Positions 55,123 to 64,000 of a DNA stretch of 64,000 bases are shown piece by piece. Positions within the stretch are counted from its first letter, which is position 1. Every line of letters starts with the position of its first letter. The position numbers and the translations under genes were made by a program. The stretch is taken from contig NZ_QLTK01000021.1 of the NCBI RefSeq assembly GCF_003269035.1, positions 62,001 through 126,000 on the forward strand, in the 5' to 3' direction. The notes beneath the pieces were generated by a model that searched no databases, had not been told where the DNA came from, and saw nothing but the letters and a program-made list of their open reading frames with translations. Source of the stretch: Paraburkholderia bryophila (GTDB lineage: Bacteria > Pseudomonadota > Gammaproteobacteria > Burkholderiales > Burkholderiaceae).

Positions 55123-56265
55123 TCAATCGCTCAACATCAGGGCACAGCCTCGGGCAATATTCGCGGCGGCCGAGGGCGGATCGAAACGGCGGATCACGTC
55201 CATGCAGCGATGCGCGGCGCCGCCGGCGTCGGCGAAAGCCTCCATCGCCTTGAGCATGGTGCGCTGCAGGCCGGCCACGTCGCCGGCGGTAAACGCATAG
55301 CCGCTCACGCCGTCGATCACCAGTTCCGGGACACAGCCGCAACTCTCGCTGACCACCGCCGGGCAACCGTGCGCGAGCGCCTCGTTGACCACCAGGCCCC
55401 ACGGTTCGCTATAGCTCGGCAGCACCATGCAGGTCGCGCCGTAGTACTCACGCGTGAGCGGCTCGTCCTGCAAACTGCCGGCAAACGTGACCGCGTCTTC
55501 GAGCGCGAGTTCGGCCACCTTCGCATGCAACACGTCGGCCATCGGCCCGGTGCCGACAATGCGCAGCTTGGCTGCCGGAATACGCCGCCGCAAACCGGCG
55601 AACGCTTCGATCAACGTGCCGATGCCCTTCTCTTCCGAAAGCCGCCCAACGTAGAGAAACACCGGCGGATTGCCCGCGCGTGCGGCGACCCGCTCGACCA
55701 GCGCGCGCTCCGGCGAAAACGAGCCGGGCAGCGCCGCGGCCTGGCACGGTACGAAGATCTTGTCGCGTTTCGCACCGAGCGACAGCAGATACTCGCGGCT
55801 GCGTTCGCCGAAACCGAAATAGCCGTCGCACAGCGAGAAGAACACCCGCTTGGGGATCGACGTGAGCAGCTTCTTGGGCCGGTCGCGCGCGGTGGAATCG
55901 CAAAAGACCGCACGCCGTTTGCCCGTGACGATGCACGCCGCCAGCATCGCCCAGTATTCCGGACGGTGATAGCCGGGCAGCACGATCAGATCCGACTTGG
56001 CGCGCAGCACTTCCCACGTGAGGCGGGAGATCAGCTTCAGCCTCGGCACGTCTTCGTAGCAGCCGTCGAAGAGTTTCTGCATCGGATAACGATGGAACGA
56101 ATAATCCACGTCGGAGAAGCCGATCCGGTCATGCTCGGTATCGGCGATCTGCACCATCGAATAGCGGATCGCGCCCGACGCCGAGATGTTATGCAGGGCG
56201 GAGAACACGACCCCCTTATGGCGCGACCATACGACGTTGTGGAAGATCGTGACTGACGCGGTCAT
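55123..56265 (-). CDS. Family 4 glycosyltransferase
   Basis: 380 residues from ATG 56265; the longer frame reading upstream lies outside plausible protein. GT-B features: WSRHKGVVFSALHNIS near the N terminus, FLYVGRLSEEKGIGTLIEAF near 195, and SYSEPWGLVVNEALAHGCPAVVS near 280 with E-x7-E. In series with fcl (95 bases downstream of it) on the minus strand. A candidate fucosyltransferase by position only. Confidence 0.86.
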   Translation of the reverse strand: MTASVTIFHNVVWSRHKGVVFSALHNISASGAIRYSMVQIADTEHDRIGFSDVDYSFHRYPMQKLFDGCYEDVPRLKLISRLTWEVLRAKSDLIVLPGYHRPEYWAMLAACIVTGKRRAVFCDSTARDRPKKLLTSIPKRVFFSLCDGYFGFGERSREYLLSLGAKRDKIFVPCQAAALPGSFSPERALVERVAARAGNPPVFLYVGRLSEEKGIGTLIEAFAGLRRRIPAAKLRIVGTGPMADVLHAKVAELALEDAVTFAGSLQDEPLTREYYGATCMVLPSYSEPWGLVVNEALAHGCPAVVSESCGCVPELVIDGVSGYAFTAGDVAGLQRTMLKAMEAFADAGGAAHRCMDVIRRFDPPSAAANIARGCALMLSD

Positions 56266-56360
56266 GTGTGTGCCACTCCAAAAAAAGTCGTCCGTGCGTG
56301 CGTGGCGCGGTCCGCGCCCGCACTGCATTCAAGGCATTGCCAGAAGCCGCTGTCGCGCGG

Positions 56361-57317
56361 CTATGCCTGCAACGCGGCGGCGTTCGAGCCGGCGTGCAGT
56401 TCGACGAATTCCCTATACGTGGCCGCGATACCCTCTTCAAGCCCGATCGTGGCGCGCCAGCCCATCTGCGCGAGCCGCGAGACGTCGAGCAGCTTGCGCG
56501 GCGTGCCGTCGGGTTTCGAGGCGTCGAACACCAGTTCGCCTTCGAAGCCGACCACCTTGCAGATGCATTCGGCCAGTTCGCGAATCGACAGATCCTCGCC
56601 GACGCCGACGTTGAACAGCCCTTCCGTCACGTTGTGCTCGAGCATGAACAAAGTCGCGGCGGCCAGATCGTCGACATGCAGGAACTCGCGGCGCGGCGTG
56701 CCCGAACCCCACACCGTCAAGCTCGCCGCACCGCCCAGGCGCGCTTCGTGGGCCTTGCGCAGCAGCGCCGGCAACACGTGACTGCTGGTCAGGTCGTAGT
56801 TGTCGTTGGGGCCGTACAGATTGGTCGGCATCAACGCGACGTACTGCGTGTTGTACTGGCGGTTGTAGGCGTCGCATAGCTTGACGCCGGCAATCTTCGC
56901 GATCGCGTACGCGTCGTTGGTGGGCTCCAGCGGCGAGGTCAGCAGATATTCCTCGCGGATCGGCTGCGGACATTGCTTCGGATAGATGCACGACGAACCG
57001 AAGAACACCAGCCGCTCCACCTGCGCGCGATACGCCGCGTGGATCACGTTGGCTTCGATCACCAGGTTCTGATAGATGAACTCGGCCGGCCGCGTCGCGT
57101 TCGCGAGAATGCCGCCTACGCGCGCGGCAGCCAGCAGCACCACGTCGATCCGCTCGGTTTCGAAAAAGAGCTGCACGGCGGCCTGATCCGTGAGATCGAG
57201 CTCCGCATGCGAACGGGTCACCACGTTCGGATACCCCGCAGCGGTAAGCTGCCTGACCAGCGCGGAGCCGACCATGCCGCGATGGCCCGCGACGAAAATG
57301 CGTGCTTGTTGGTTCAT
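56361..57317 (-). CDS. fcl: GDP-L-fucose synthase
   Basis: 318 residues, the standard length. It epimerises and reduces the Gmd product to GDP-L-fucose with NADPH. Motifs: FVAGHRGMVGSALVRQL, GSSCIYPKQCPQP and YAIAKIAGVKLC with the catalytic Tyr-x3-Lys. Five bases after gmd on the minus strand. Confidence 0.96.
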   Translation of the reverse strand: MNQQARIFVAGHRGMVGSALVRQLTAAGYPNVVTRSHAELDLTDQAAVQLFFETERIDVVLLAAARVGGILANATRPAEFIYQNLVIEANVIHAAYRAQVERLVFFGSSCIYPKQCPQPIREEYLLTSPLEPTNDAYAIAKIAGVKLCDAYNRQYNTQYVALMPTNLYGPNDNYDLTSSHVLPALLRKAHEARLGGAASLTVWGSGTPRREFLHVDDLAAATLFMLEHNVTEGLFNVGVGEDLSIRELAECICKVVGFEGELVFDASKPDGTPRKLLDVSRLAQMGWRATIGLEEGIAATYREFVELHAGSNAAALQA

Positions 57318-57322
57318 GGCCG

Positions 57323-58441
57323 TTACTCGTGATGTTCCAGCGCCGTGAATCCGGCCAGCGTGACGAGCGCGTCACGTCTCGCGATCTGATAGTCCGAGCG
57401 CACCATTTCCTTGACGAGCGACTCGAACGAAGTGGTCGGCTTCCAGCCGAGCTTCGCATGCGCCTTCGACGGATCGCCGAGCAGCGTCTCGACTTCGGCC
57501 GGCCGGAAGTAGCGCGGATCGACGCGCACGATCACGTCGCCGGGCGACATCTTGATCTCGCGCCCTTCGACCTTTTCGACGATGCCGACTTCATCCACGC
57601 CGCTGCCTTCGAAGCGCACGGTCACGCCCAGTTCCGACGCCGCGTGCTGCACGAACTGCCGCACGCTGTACTGCACGCCGGTGGCGATCACGTAGTCCTC
57701 CGGCATTTCCTGTTGCAGCATGCGCCACTGCATCTCCACGTAATCGCGGGCATGGCCCCAGTCGCGCAGCGCGGACAGATTGCCGAGATAGAGCGTCTTC
57801 TGCATGCCGACCGCGATCCGCGCCACCGCGCGCGTGATCTTGCGCGTCACGAAGGTCTCGCCGCGCACCGGCGATTCGTGATTGAACAGAATCCCGTTGC
57901 ACGCGTAGAGTCCATAGGCTTCGCGGTAATTGATGGTGGTCCAGTACGCGAACAGCTTGGCGACCGCGTACGGGCTGCGCGGATAGAACGGCGTGGTCTC
58001 CGACTGCGGCACCTGCTGCACGAGGCCGTACAGTTCCGAAGTCGAGGCCTGATAGAAACGCGTCTTCTTTTCGAGCCCGAGAATCCGGATCGCTTCGAGA
58101 ATCCGCAGCGCGCCGAGGCCGTCCGCGTTGGCGGTGTACTCCGGTTCCTCGAACGACACCGCGACATGGCTCTGCGCCGCGAGGTTGTAAATCTCGTCGG
58201 GCTCCACGCGTTGAATCACGCGCAGCAGGCTGGTGGAGTCGGTCAGATCCGCGTGGTGCAGGAAAAGCCGTTGGTCCGGATCGTGGGGATCGCGGTAGAG
58301 GTGATCGATACGGTCTGTATTGAACAGAGACGATCTGCGTTTGATGCCATGTACGTCGTAATTCTTGGCGAGCAGCAGCTCCGCCAGATACGACCCGTCC
58401 TGTCCGGTAATGCCGGTGATCAGCGCGACCTTGCGTTCCAT
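57323..58441 (-). CDS. gmd: GDP-mannose 4,6-dehydratase
   Basis: 372 residues. Converts GDP-mannose to GDP-4-keto-6-deoxy-mannose. Motifs: LITGITGQDGSYLAELLL, NLAAQSHVAVSFEEP, STSELYG-like ASTSELYGLVQ and YPRSPYAVAKLF with Tyr-x3-Lys. GAGGAG lies seven bases before the ATG. Its product feeds Fcl next door and could feed Rmd at 18897-19808. It lies 81 bases downstream of wzc. Confidence 0.97.
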   Translation of the reverse strand: MERKVALITGITGQDGSYLAELLLAKNYDVHGIKRRSSLFNTDRIDHLYRDPHDPDQRLFLHHADLTDSTSLLRVIQRVEPDEIYNLAAQSHVAVSFEEPEYTANADGLGALRILEAIRILGLEKKTRFYQASTSELYGLVQQVPQSETTPFYPRSPYAVAKLFAYWTTINYREAYGLYACNGILFNHESPVRGETFVTRKITRAVARIAVGMQKTLYLGNLSALRDWGHARDYVEMQWRMLQQEMPEDYVIATGVQYSVRQFVQHAASELGVTVRFEGSGVDEVGIVEKVEGREIKMSPGDVIVRVDPRYFRPAEVETLLGDPSKAHAKLGWKPTTSFESLVKEMVRSDYQIARRDALVTLAGFTALEHHE

Positions 58442-58522
58442 GGAGCGACTCCTCGTGTGAGCTTCTAGATTTAAGTACCGGCGCCCGCCGCCTGGTTGAA
58501 CGGTCCGCGGCGGGCTCCGTTG

Positions 58523-60757
58523 TCAACCTGCAATGCTGTCGTAACCGTAATACCCACCCTGATAGCCCGAACCGAGGAACGCGCCTTCCTGCGGCACGTC
58601 GGTCAGCAGCACACCCCTGAGCGCGACCCCGCCGTTGCGCAGCCGCTTGGCCGTTTCAGCGATCTCGTTCAGCGGATGGCGGCCATGGCGTACCACCAGC
58701 AGCGTGGTGCCGGCGTGCTTGCCGATCAGCGTGGAGTCGGTCACCGCCAGTACCGGCGGCGTGTCGACGATCACGAGGTCGTAGTGCGATTTCAGTTCTT
58801 CGAGCATCGTTTCGAAGCGTTTGCTCATCAGCAGTTCGGACGGATGCGACGGCAGCGTGCCCTTGGCGAGCACGTCGAGGCCGGGCAGCACGTCGCGCTG
58901 CACCATCGACATCAGATCGCCACCGCTCAGCACGTCGGACAAACCGGGCTGATGGCCGATGCCGAAGTGCGAGTGCACGTCGCCGCGCCGCATATCGCCG
59001 TCGATAATCAGCACGCGCTTGTTCGCCGACGCCACCAGCGCTGCCAGATTCACGGAGAGGAACGACTTGCCGGTATCGGGCCGCGAGCCGGTGATCATCA
59101 CGACGTTGTTCTCGGCGTGATCGAGCGAGAGCTGCAACGAGGTGCGCAGATTGCGCACGCCCTCCACCGCGATATCTTCCGGCGCCTGTTGCGCGAGCAC
59201 GTGCAAGCCCCGGCGGCGCAGCATGACGTTTTCCTGCAGCCGCAACTGGGTCTGGCTGCGCGGCACGACCGCGAACACCGGCACACCGAGCACGGCCTCG
59301 AGTTCGTCCGGACGTTCCACGCCGCCGTACATCGCGCGCTTGAAGAAGGTCAGCAGAATGCCGAGCAGCAGGCCGCCGCCGAGCGCGATCAGAATCGCGA
59401 TCACACGCTTCGGCCGCACCGGTTCGTCGGGCGCTTCCGCGAAGTCCACCACCCGCACGCTGCCCACCTGGCCGGCCTTGGCCACGCGCAATTGCTGCGC
59501 GCTGTTCAGCAGATTCGTGTACAGCTCGGTGTCGACATGCACGTCGCGCAACAGACGCAAGGCCGTCTGCTCCGTATCCGGCATCACCGCCACGCTGCGG
59601 TTCATATTGGCGGCGGCGCCCTGCAACGCGGCGATCTGTGCGTCGAGCGCGGCCACCGCCGGGTGATTCGCGGTGAAGCGTTGCGACATCTCAGCGCGTT
59701 GCTGTTGCAGATCCATCAACTTGGTTTTGTTGTCGACGATCTGCTGCAGCAGCAGACGGCTTTCTTCGCCGAGGTCGACCGTGCCGTGCGTGTTGCGGAA
59801 CTTGTTGTAGCGTTGCTCGGCGTCGTCGAGTTCCTTGCGCAAGCCCGGCAATTGCTGATCGAGGAAGGCCAGCATGTGCTCGGCTTCGGTCGAACGGCTC
59901 TCCACGTCCTGCTTGACGAACTCGCGCGCCATGCTATTGACGATCGCGGCGGTCAGACCGCTGTCGCCGCCTTCGAGGCTCGCGCGGATGATGCCGGACT
60001 GCAGCGTGGTTTCCTGCACGACCAGCGCTTTCTGCAGGCGGTCCACCGTGCTCAGCGTCGAGGCGCGCGTCAGTTCGTAACGCGAGCCGGGTGCGCCGAC
60101 CAGCTTGTCCACGTGCAGCGCGATCGGGCCGTCGGCGGTATCGGTCTGCACCGTTTCGCCCACCTTGCCCGACAGGATCGCAATGCCGTTCTTGTCGCGT
60201 AGCACGTATGAATTGTCGCTGCCGGCAATCAGCGTGAAGGTCGTGTCGTACATTTCCTTCGAGGTGTCGAACTGCGACACCGAGATGCTCTCGTCACCCC
60301 ATGCATAGCCCGACAGGTTGATGAATTGCGGCAGCTTGAACCCCCACTGCCCGTTCACCAGCCCCGCGATCATGCCGCCGATCACCGGCATGTAGCGCGG
60401 CGCGGCCGAAATATCGAGGTGCAGCGTCTTGACGGTTTCCTCTGTGACGAGCCGCGACTTCAGCAACTCGATCTCGGCGGCGGTCGACGGTTTGGTGTCG
60501 AACATGCCGGTGAGCGGCGGCAACGAATCCTTGCCGTTCGCGTTGTTGTTCGCCGTCTTGTCCTCGACGTGGAACAGCACATCCGCGCGATACGTCGGCG
60601 GCGCGAGGAAGGCGTACGCGCACCCCAGCGCGAGCGCGATCAGCGTCACCATCACGATCGTGCGCCAGCCGCGCACGATCGTTCGCAGATAGTCCGACAG
60701 GTGCAGCTCGTCCGGTCCGGACACGTCGGTGTAGCGATTTTCGAAGTTGATTGCCAT
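58523..60757 (-). CDS. wzc: Polysaccharide co-polymerase tyrosine autokinase (Wzc, BceF-like)
   Basis: 744 residues from ATG 60757. The N-terminal Wzz-like part has TM1 (IVMVTLIALALGCAYAFL, about 35-52), a large periplasmic region with coiled coil and TM2 near 455. The C-terminal BY-kinase has Walker A TGSRPDTGKSFLS near 560, Walker A' VLIIDGDMRRGD, Walker B LVIVDTPPVLA, and a Tyr-rich end (GYQGGYYGYDS), the autophosphorylation cluster. It controls chain length with Wza and Wzy. No partner phosphatase (Wzb) gene is in this window; it may lie past the right edge. Confidence 0.95.
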   Translation of the reverse strand: MAINFENRYTDVSGPDELHLSDYLRTIVRGWRTIVMVTLIALALGCAYAFLAPPTYRADVLFHVEDKTANNNANGKDSLPPLTGMFDTKPSTAAEIELLKSRLVTEETVKTLHLDISAAPRYMPVIGGMIAGLVNGQWGFKLPQFINLSGYAWGDESISVSQFDTSKEMYDTTFTLIAGSDNSYVLRDKNGIAILSGKVGETVQTDTADGPIALHVDKLVGAPGSRYELTRASTLSTVDRLQKALVVQETTLQSGIIRASLEGGDSGLTAAIVNSMAREFVKQDVESRSTEAEHMLAFLDQQLPGLRKELDDAEQRYNKFRNTHGTVDLGEESRLLLQQIVDNKTKLMDLQQQRAEMSQRFTANHPAVAALDAQIAALQGAAANMNRSVAVMPDTEQTALRLLRDVHVDTELYTNLLNSAQQLRVAKAGQVGSVRVVDFAEAPDEPVRPKRVIAILIALGGGLLLGILLTFFKRAMYGGVERPDELEAVLGVPVFAVVPRSQTQLRLQENVMLRRRGLHVLAQQAPEDIAVEGVRNLRTSLQLSLDHAENNVVMITGSRPDTGKSFLSVNLAALVASANKRVLIIDGDMRRGDVHSHFGIGHQPGLSDVLSGGDLMSMVQRDVLPGLDVLAKGTLPSHPSELLMSKRFETMLEELKSHYDLVIVDTPPVLAVTDSTLIGKHAGTTLLVVRHGRHPLNEIAETAKRLRNGGVALRGVLLTDVPQEGAFLGSGYQGGYYGYDSIAG

Positions 60758-60806
60758 TTTCTTCACCCAACAAAGCCCGGCGGTTCAAGGTCAATTTGTA
60801 CGTTTT

Positions 60807-61946
60807 TTATTTCGCAAGGACAGCGCCCGTCACGGCCGCGTTGATCGCCGGCAGCAGCAGGTTCAGAACACGGTTGAAGCGGACCAGTCCGCCCTGACCG
60901 ACATACACGACGTCTTTCGGTTGCAGCTCGAACTGATTGGCGAGCAGCATCGACACCGGCGACGTGGCGTCGAGGTGATAGACCTGCGGCGAATCGCTCG
61001 TCGAATTGCGGATCACGAACAACTGGCGAGCCGCGGCCGTGTTCGAATCGAAACTGCCGCTGTCGGAGATGGCTTGCGAGAGCGTCAGCGAGCCGTTGCG
61101 CATCGGCATGATGGTCGCGGGCTTGTTGACCTCGCCCATCACATACACGCCGCTGTCTTCGCGCGATGCCACCCGCAGCATGTCGCCCGCTTGCAGGTAG
61201 ATGTCCGACGGATTGCGACCGCGCTTGATCAGATCGTCCACGTTGATCTGATACGTGACGCCATTGCGGATCAAGTCCACGCGGCTGCGGTCCGCATTCG
61301 GGCTGAAGCCGCCGCCCTGGCTGATCGCCGTGGTCAGCGACATCGGAATGTCGTTGAGCGATTGCGCGCCGGGGGTGCGTACTTCGCCGTCCACGTAGAC
61401 CTGCGCGTTACGGAACGAGGCGACCCGCACCGTCACTTCCGGCTTCTGGTACACGTTGCTCAGGCGGCGATGCAGTTCCTTCTGGATCGACGCCACGTCC
61501 TTGCCGGCCACATGCACGGTGCCGGCGTACGGAAACTGCACGTCGCCGTTTTCGTCGATCAGAAAGCCGGGCGCGGCGTCCGTGGTCTTGGCGTTCTGCG
61601 CCGGTTGCCCGAGCGCGGCGGCCAGTTCCGGGTGATCCCACACGACGATCTGCAGCACGTCGCCGGGACCGACCTTGTAGGCCGTCGGTTTGCCGAACAG
61701 CGCTGCCGTCTGCGGCGGCAACGCCATCGACGACTGCGCCGCGTTCATCTTGCGCAGCAGCGCGAGATTGATATCGGTGATCGGAATCTGCTGTTGCGCC
61801 GAGGGCTCGGTGCTGTAATCCCCACCCGTGTCCTGCAGTGCGGCCGGCGTGATCATCCGTTGGCCCGGGACGCTGCCGCATCCGGACAGCAGTGTTGCAG
61901 TAGCGAAAACCAGGAGACTTCCCGTGCGTATACCAAGCGAGCTCAT
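60807..61946 (-). CDS. wza: Outer-membrane polysaccharide export lipoprotein (Wza, BceE-like)
   Basis: 379 residues from ATG 61946, fixed by a perfect AAGGAGGAAAC ribosome site. Lipoprotein signal peptide ending LLSGCGS (lipobox). Then the poly-export domain (YKVGPGDVLQIVVWDHPEL) and SLBB repeats (VYVDGEVRTPGAQSL, VYVMGEVNKPATIM). It forms the octameric outer-membrane channel with Wzc below it. 49 bases upstream of wzc. Confidence 0.95.
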   Translation of the reverse strand: MSSLGIRTGSLLVFATATLLSGCGSVPGQRMITPAALQDTGGDYSTEPSAQQQIPITDINLALLRKMNAAQSSMALPPQTAALFGKPTAYKVGPGDVLQIVVWDHPELAAALGQPAQNAKTTDAAPGFLIDENGDVQFPYAGTVHVAGKDVASIQKELHRRLSNVYQKPEVTVRVASFRNAQVYVDGEVRTPGAQSLNDIPMSLTTAISQGGGFSPNADRSRVDLIRNGVTYQINVDDLIKRGRNPSDIYLQAGDMLRVASREDSGVYVMGEVNKPATIMPMRNGSLTLSQAISDSGSFDSNTAAARQLFVIRNSTSDSPQVYHLDATSPVSMLLANQFELQPKDVVYVGQGGLVRFNRVLNLLLPAINAAVTGAVLAK

Positions 61947-62017
61947 GATGTTTCCTCCTTGCGCCACGGCGTTGGTCCTCAGGGGAGGTCGCGCCAAGCG
62001 TGCTTGTTAACTACTTC

Positions 62018-63403
62018 TTAGTAAGCGTTTCGATGCACCAGTCCGGCAACGATCGTCGCGCCGATGATCCGCATGTCGAGTGCGAACGACCAATGCCCCA
62101 GGTAGTACAGGTCATGTTCGACGCGACGCTCCATCTTTTCGATGCGGTCCGTTTCGCCACGAAAACCATTGATCTGCGCCCAACCCGTAATGCCCGGTTT
62201 GATGCGGTAGCGATTGATATAGCCAGCGACCACTTTCTGATAGAGGTCGTCGTGCTCGAGCGCATGGGGACGCGGTCCAACGACCGACATATCGCCACGC
62301 AACACGTTGAAAAATTGCGGCAGTTCGTCGAGGCTCGTGCGGCGCAGGAAGGCGCCCACTCGCGTGACGCGCGCGTCGTGACGCGTGGCCTGGCTCACCG
62401 TGCCTTTAGCCTCGGTGTGCAGACGCATCGAGCGAAACTTGTAGATGGTGAAGACGCGGCCGTCGGCGCCCTTGCGCTTCTGCTTGAACAGCACCGGCCC
62501 GCGCGACGAACACTTCACCGCGATCGCGATCGCCAGCAGAATCGGCATGAGTCCGAGCAACGCGCTGGCGGCAAACAGGCGGTCGAAGATTTCCTTCTTC
62601 AGCATCGAACTGGCCGATAGCGGCGACGCCACCAGATTAATCGCCGGCACGCCGAGCAGATCGATCACGCCGCTGCCTTCGAACAGCGCAAGGCTGCGTA
62701 CGTCCGGCATGAAACGGATGTTCACCAGGTCGTCGCGGAACTCGCCGATCAGCGAGCAGATCAGCGGCTCTTCGGTGAGCGAGAGCATCAGCCACAGTTC
62801 GTGAACGTCGTTGGTGCGGATGTAGTCGGCCAACGCGTCGACCTTGTCGAACACCGGCACACGCGCGGCGGTCACGGGCGCCACATCGGGGCGCGTGTTG
62901 TACACGGCGGTGGCGCGAAAACCGGTGGTCGGCGCGGAATCGATACGGCGCAGAATCGCGTCGCACTGCGAGCCGCTACCGACAATCGCGACCTGATGCA
63001 GATTCATGCCGGCGCCGCGCGCACGCGCCAGCGCGGCATGGGCGATCAGCCGGTAAGCGATCAGGAGACCACCCGTTACCGCCGTCCAGTACGAGAACCA
63101 CAAACGCGACACGAAGTCCGCGCGATGCAGCGAATACATCAGGACCAGCGCCGAGGCTTGCACCATCAGCCAGGCCAGCGACACCTGGCCGGCCAGTTGC
63201 AGCTTGGAGCGGCCGCGCCACGATTCATACACCCCAAAAGCCGGAAAGATGGCCAGCGCGAACGCGGCGCAAAACATCACGAGCGCCCAATAGAACCCGG
63301 ATTGAGCGAGGTAATCGAAGCGGATCTGCGACGCAACCGCCGCCCCCGCCAACACCAACGCGACATCGAAAACTCGCGCGAGCAAATCCTGAAACTTGCG
63401 CAT
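62018..63403 (-). CDS. wcaJ: Undecaprenyl-phosphate glucose-1-phosphate transferase (WcaJ/BceB-like)
   Basis: 461 residues. N-terminal half with about five hydrophobic helices, a central nucleotide-binding-like fold (about 145-260), then the C-terminal phosphoglycosyl transferase: LFKQKRKGADGRVFTIYKFR, then RRTSLDELPQFFNVLRGD and VVGPRPHALEH. It starts the repeat unit on undecaprenyl phosphate, usually with glucose-1-P. It lies between the GDP-mannose enzyme and wza on the minus strand, the standard order for such loci. Confidence 0.95.
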   Translation of the reverse strand: MRKFQDLLARVFDVALVLAGAAVASQIRFDYLAQSGFYWALVMFCAAFALAIFPAFGVYESWRGRSKLQLAGQVSLAWLMVQASALVLMYSLHRADFVSRLWFSYWTAVTGGLLIAYRLIAHAALARARGAGMNLHQVAIVGSGSQCDAILRRIDSAPTTGFRATAVYNTRPDVAPVTAARVPVFDKVDALADYIRTNDVHELWLMLSLTEEPLICSLIGEFRDDLVNIRFMPDVRSLALFEGSGVIDLLGVPAINLVASPLSASSMLKKEIFDRLFAASALLGLMPILLAIAIAVKCSSRGPVLFKQKRKGADGRVFTIYKFRSMRLHTEAKGTVSQATRHDARVTRVGAFLRRTSLDELPQFFNVLRGDMSVVGPRPHALEHDDLYQKVVAGYINRYRIKPGITGWAQINGFRGETDRIEKMERRVEHDLYYLGHWSFALDMRIIGATIVAGLVHRNAY

Positions 63404-63507
63404 TTTGCTTACCTCGTTCTTGCCGTTCTTGTTCGCAAATGAGTCCTGGCCTTGATGCTGACGAACGCTGCCGGATCGGGCGCTGGCCTACCCGATTTCC
63501 CTGCGAT

Positions 63508-63537
63508 GAGAAGACGCGGAACGACCCGCGTTTTCTC
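63508..63537 (-). terminator. Hairpin directly after the GDP-mannose enzyme stop codon
   Basis: 12-base imperfect stem (GAGAAGACGCGG, 63508-63519; CCGCGTTTTCTC, 63526-63537, one mismatch that could be a G-U pair) around six bases, overlapping the stop codon. There is no clear U tract, so it could be an attenuator or mRNA-stability element instead. Confidence 0.4.
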
Positions 63538-64000
63538 ACGGACAGCGACCGTAGTTGTCGTTGAACCTCACAATGTCGTCCTCACCGAGATAGGTGCCGG
63601 ACTGGACTTCGATGATTTCGAGCGGCACCTTGCCCGGGTTTTCGAGCCGGTGACGAGTGCCGAGCGGAATGAAGGTCGATTCGTTTTCGCTCAGCAGGAA
63701 CTGCTCTTCGCCGCGCGTGACGAGCGCCGTGCCGCGCACCACCACCCAGTGTTCGGCGCGGTGGTGATGCAGTTGCAGCGACAGTTGCGCACCCGGCGAG
63801 ACGACGATGCGCTTGACCTGGAAGCGCTCGCCGTGATCGATCGAATCGTAGAAGCCCCACGGGCGACGCACCTTGCGATGCGCGTCGGCCTCGGGCGCGT
63901 GCTGCGCCTTGATGCGCGACACCAGTCCCTTGACGTCCTGCACGTGCGAGCGGTCGACTACCAGCACGGCGTCGGCGGTTTCGACCACCACTACGTTGGT
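63536..64000 (-). CDS. Mannose-1-phosphate guanylyltransferase / mannose-6-phosphate isomerase, C-terminal part (runs off right edge)
   Basis: About 154 residues visible; the start lies beyond 64000. The segment NVVVVETADAVLVVDRS and the cupin-type type II phosphomannose isomerase domain (RPWGFYDSIDHGERFQVKR, LQLHHHRAEHWVVVRG, ENESTFIPLGTRHRLENPG) fit ManC/AlgA-type bifunctional enzymes (BceA-like). It supplies GDP-mannose to Gmd. The guanylyltransferase half is outside the window, so bifunctionality is inferred. Confidence 0.93.
   Translation of the reverse strand, partial: TNVVVVETADAVLVVDRSHVQDVKGLVSRIKAQHAPEADAHRKVRRPWGFYDSIDHGERFQVKRIVVSPGAQLSLQLHHHRAEHWVVVRGTALVTRGEEQFLLSENESTFIPLGTRHRLENPGKVPLEIIEVQSGTYLGEDDIVRFNDNYGRCP

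Noticed and set aside
58496..60202. 568-codon plus-strand frame opposite wzc
   Set aside because: Shadow of the Wzc kinase gene, whose Walker motifs are intact.
60747..62021. 424-codon plus-strand frame opposite wza
   Set aside because: Wza has a lipobox and a perfect ribosome site on the minus strand; the antisense product is Arg/His-rich.

Overview
The window looks like a stretch of the main chromosome of a Burkholderiaceae member, most likely Paraburkholderia or a close Burkholderia relative (inferred). The DNA is GC-rich. It carries apaH next to an rmlBACD O-antigen locus, a yqgE-ruvX-pyrR-pyrB-pyrC' block, a CIRCE-controlled groES-groEL operon and a Gmd/Fcl/Wza/Wzc exopolysaccharide locus. 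No rRNA, tRNA, insertion sequence, CRISPR array or origin was seen.

Region 1 (about 0.1-19.8 kb) is an ABC-transporter-dependent polysaccharide locus, probably the LPS O antigen. It begins with a very large methyltransferase/coiled-coil/GT2/GT4 protein. A sugar aminotransferase, more glycosyltransferases and a convergent double-GT2 protein follow. After a 1.3 kb gene-free, partly AT-rich stretch come the exporter Wzm/Wzt, a tightly coupled trio (truncated GT-like protein, GT2, acyltransferase 3), then rmlBACD (dTDP-L-rhamnose) and rmd (GDP-D-rhamnose) on the minus strand.

Region 2 (about 20-42 kb) is mainly housekeeping: apaH, plsC, the pyrimidine block with a catalytically dead dihydroorotase homologue (PyrC'), ruvX, yqgE, a degenerate PilL/FimL-like protein, rubredoxin, thiD, groEL/groES, an HD-domain phosphohydrolase, an MFS transporter, a secreted one-cysteine MsrA with a CcdA-thioredoxin fusion (DipZ type), a two-component system, and two low-complexity envelope proteins of unknown role.

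Region 3 (about 42-64 kb) is a Wzx/Wzy-type exopolysaccharide locus. Reading the minus strand from the right edge: GDP-mannose pyrophosphorylase/mannose-6-P isomerase (partial), WcaJ-like initiating transferase, Wza, Wzc, Gmd, Fcl, two GT4 enzymes, a WcaF-like acetyltransferase and a GMC oxidoreductase. Plus-strand genes (a secreted small protein, two GT4 enzymes, Wzy) are interleaved, with an acyltransferase, Wzx and another GT4 on the minus strand. The predicted product is a fucose-containing, acylated polymer that may also be oxidised. Gmd product could feed both Fcl here and Rmd in Region 1.

The most interesting leads are the four-part O-antigen protein paired with a Wzt that lacks a carbohydrate-binding domain, the GMC oxidoreductase inside the exopolysaccharide locus, the degenerate chemosensory protein at a Pil-Chp-like position, and the secreted one-cysteine MsrA paired with DipZ.
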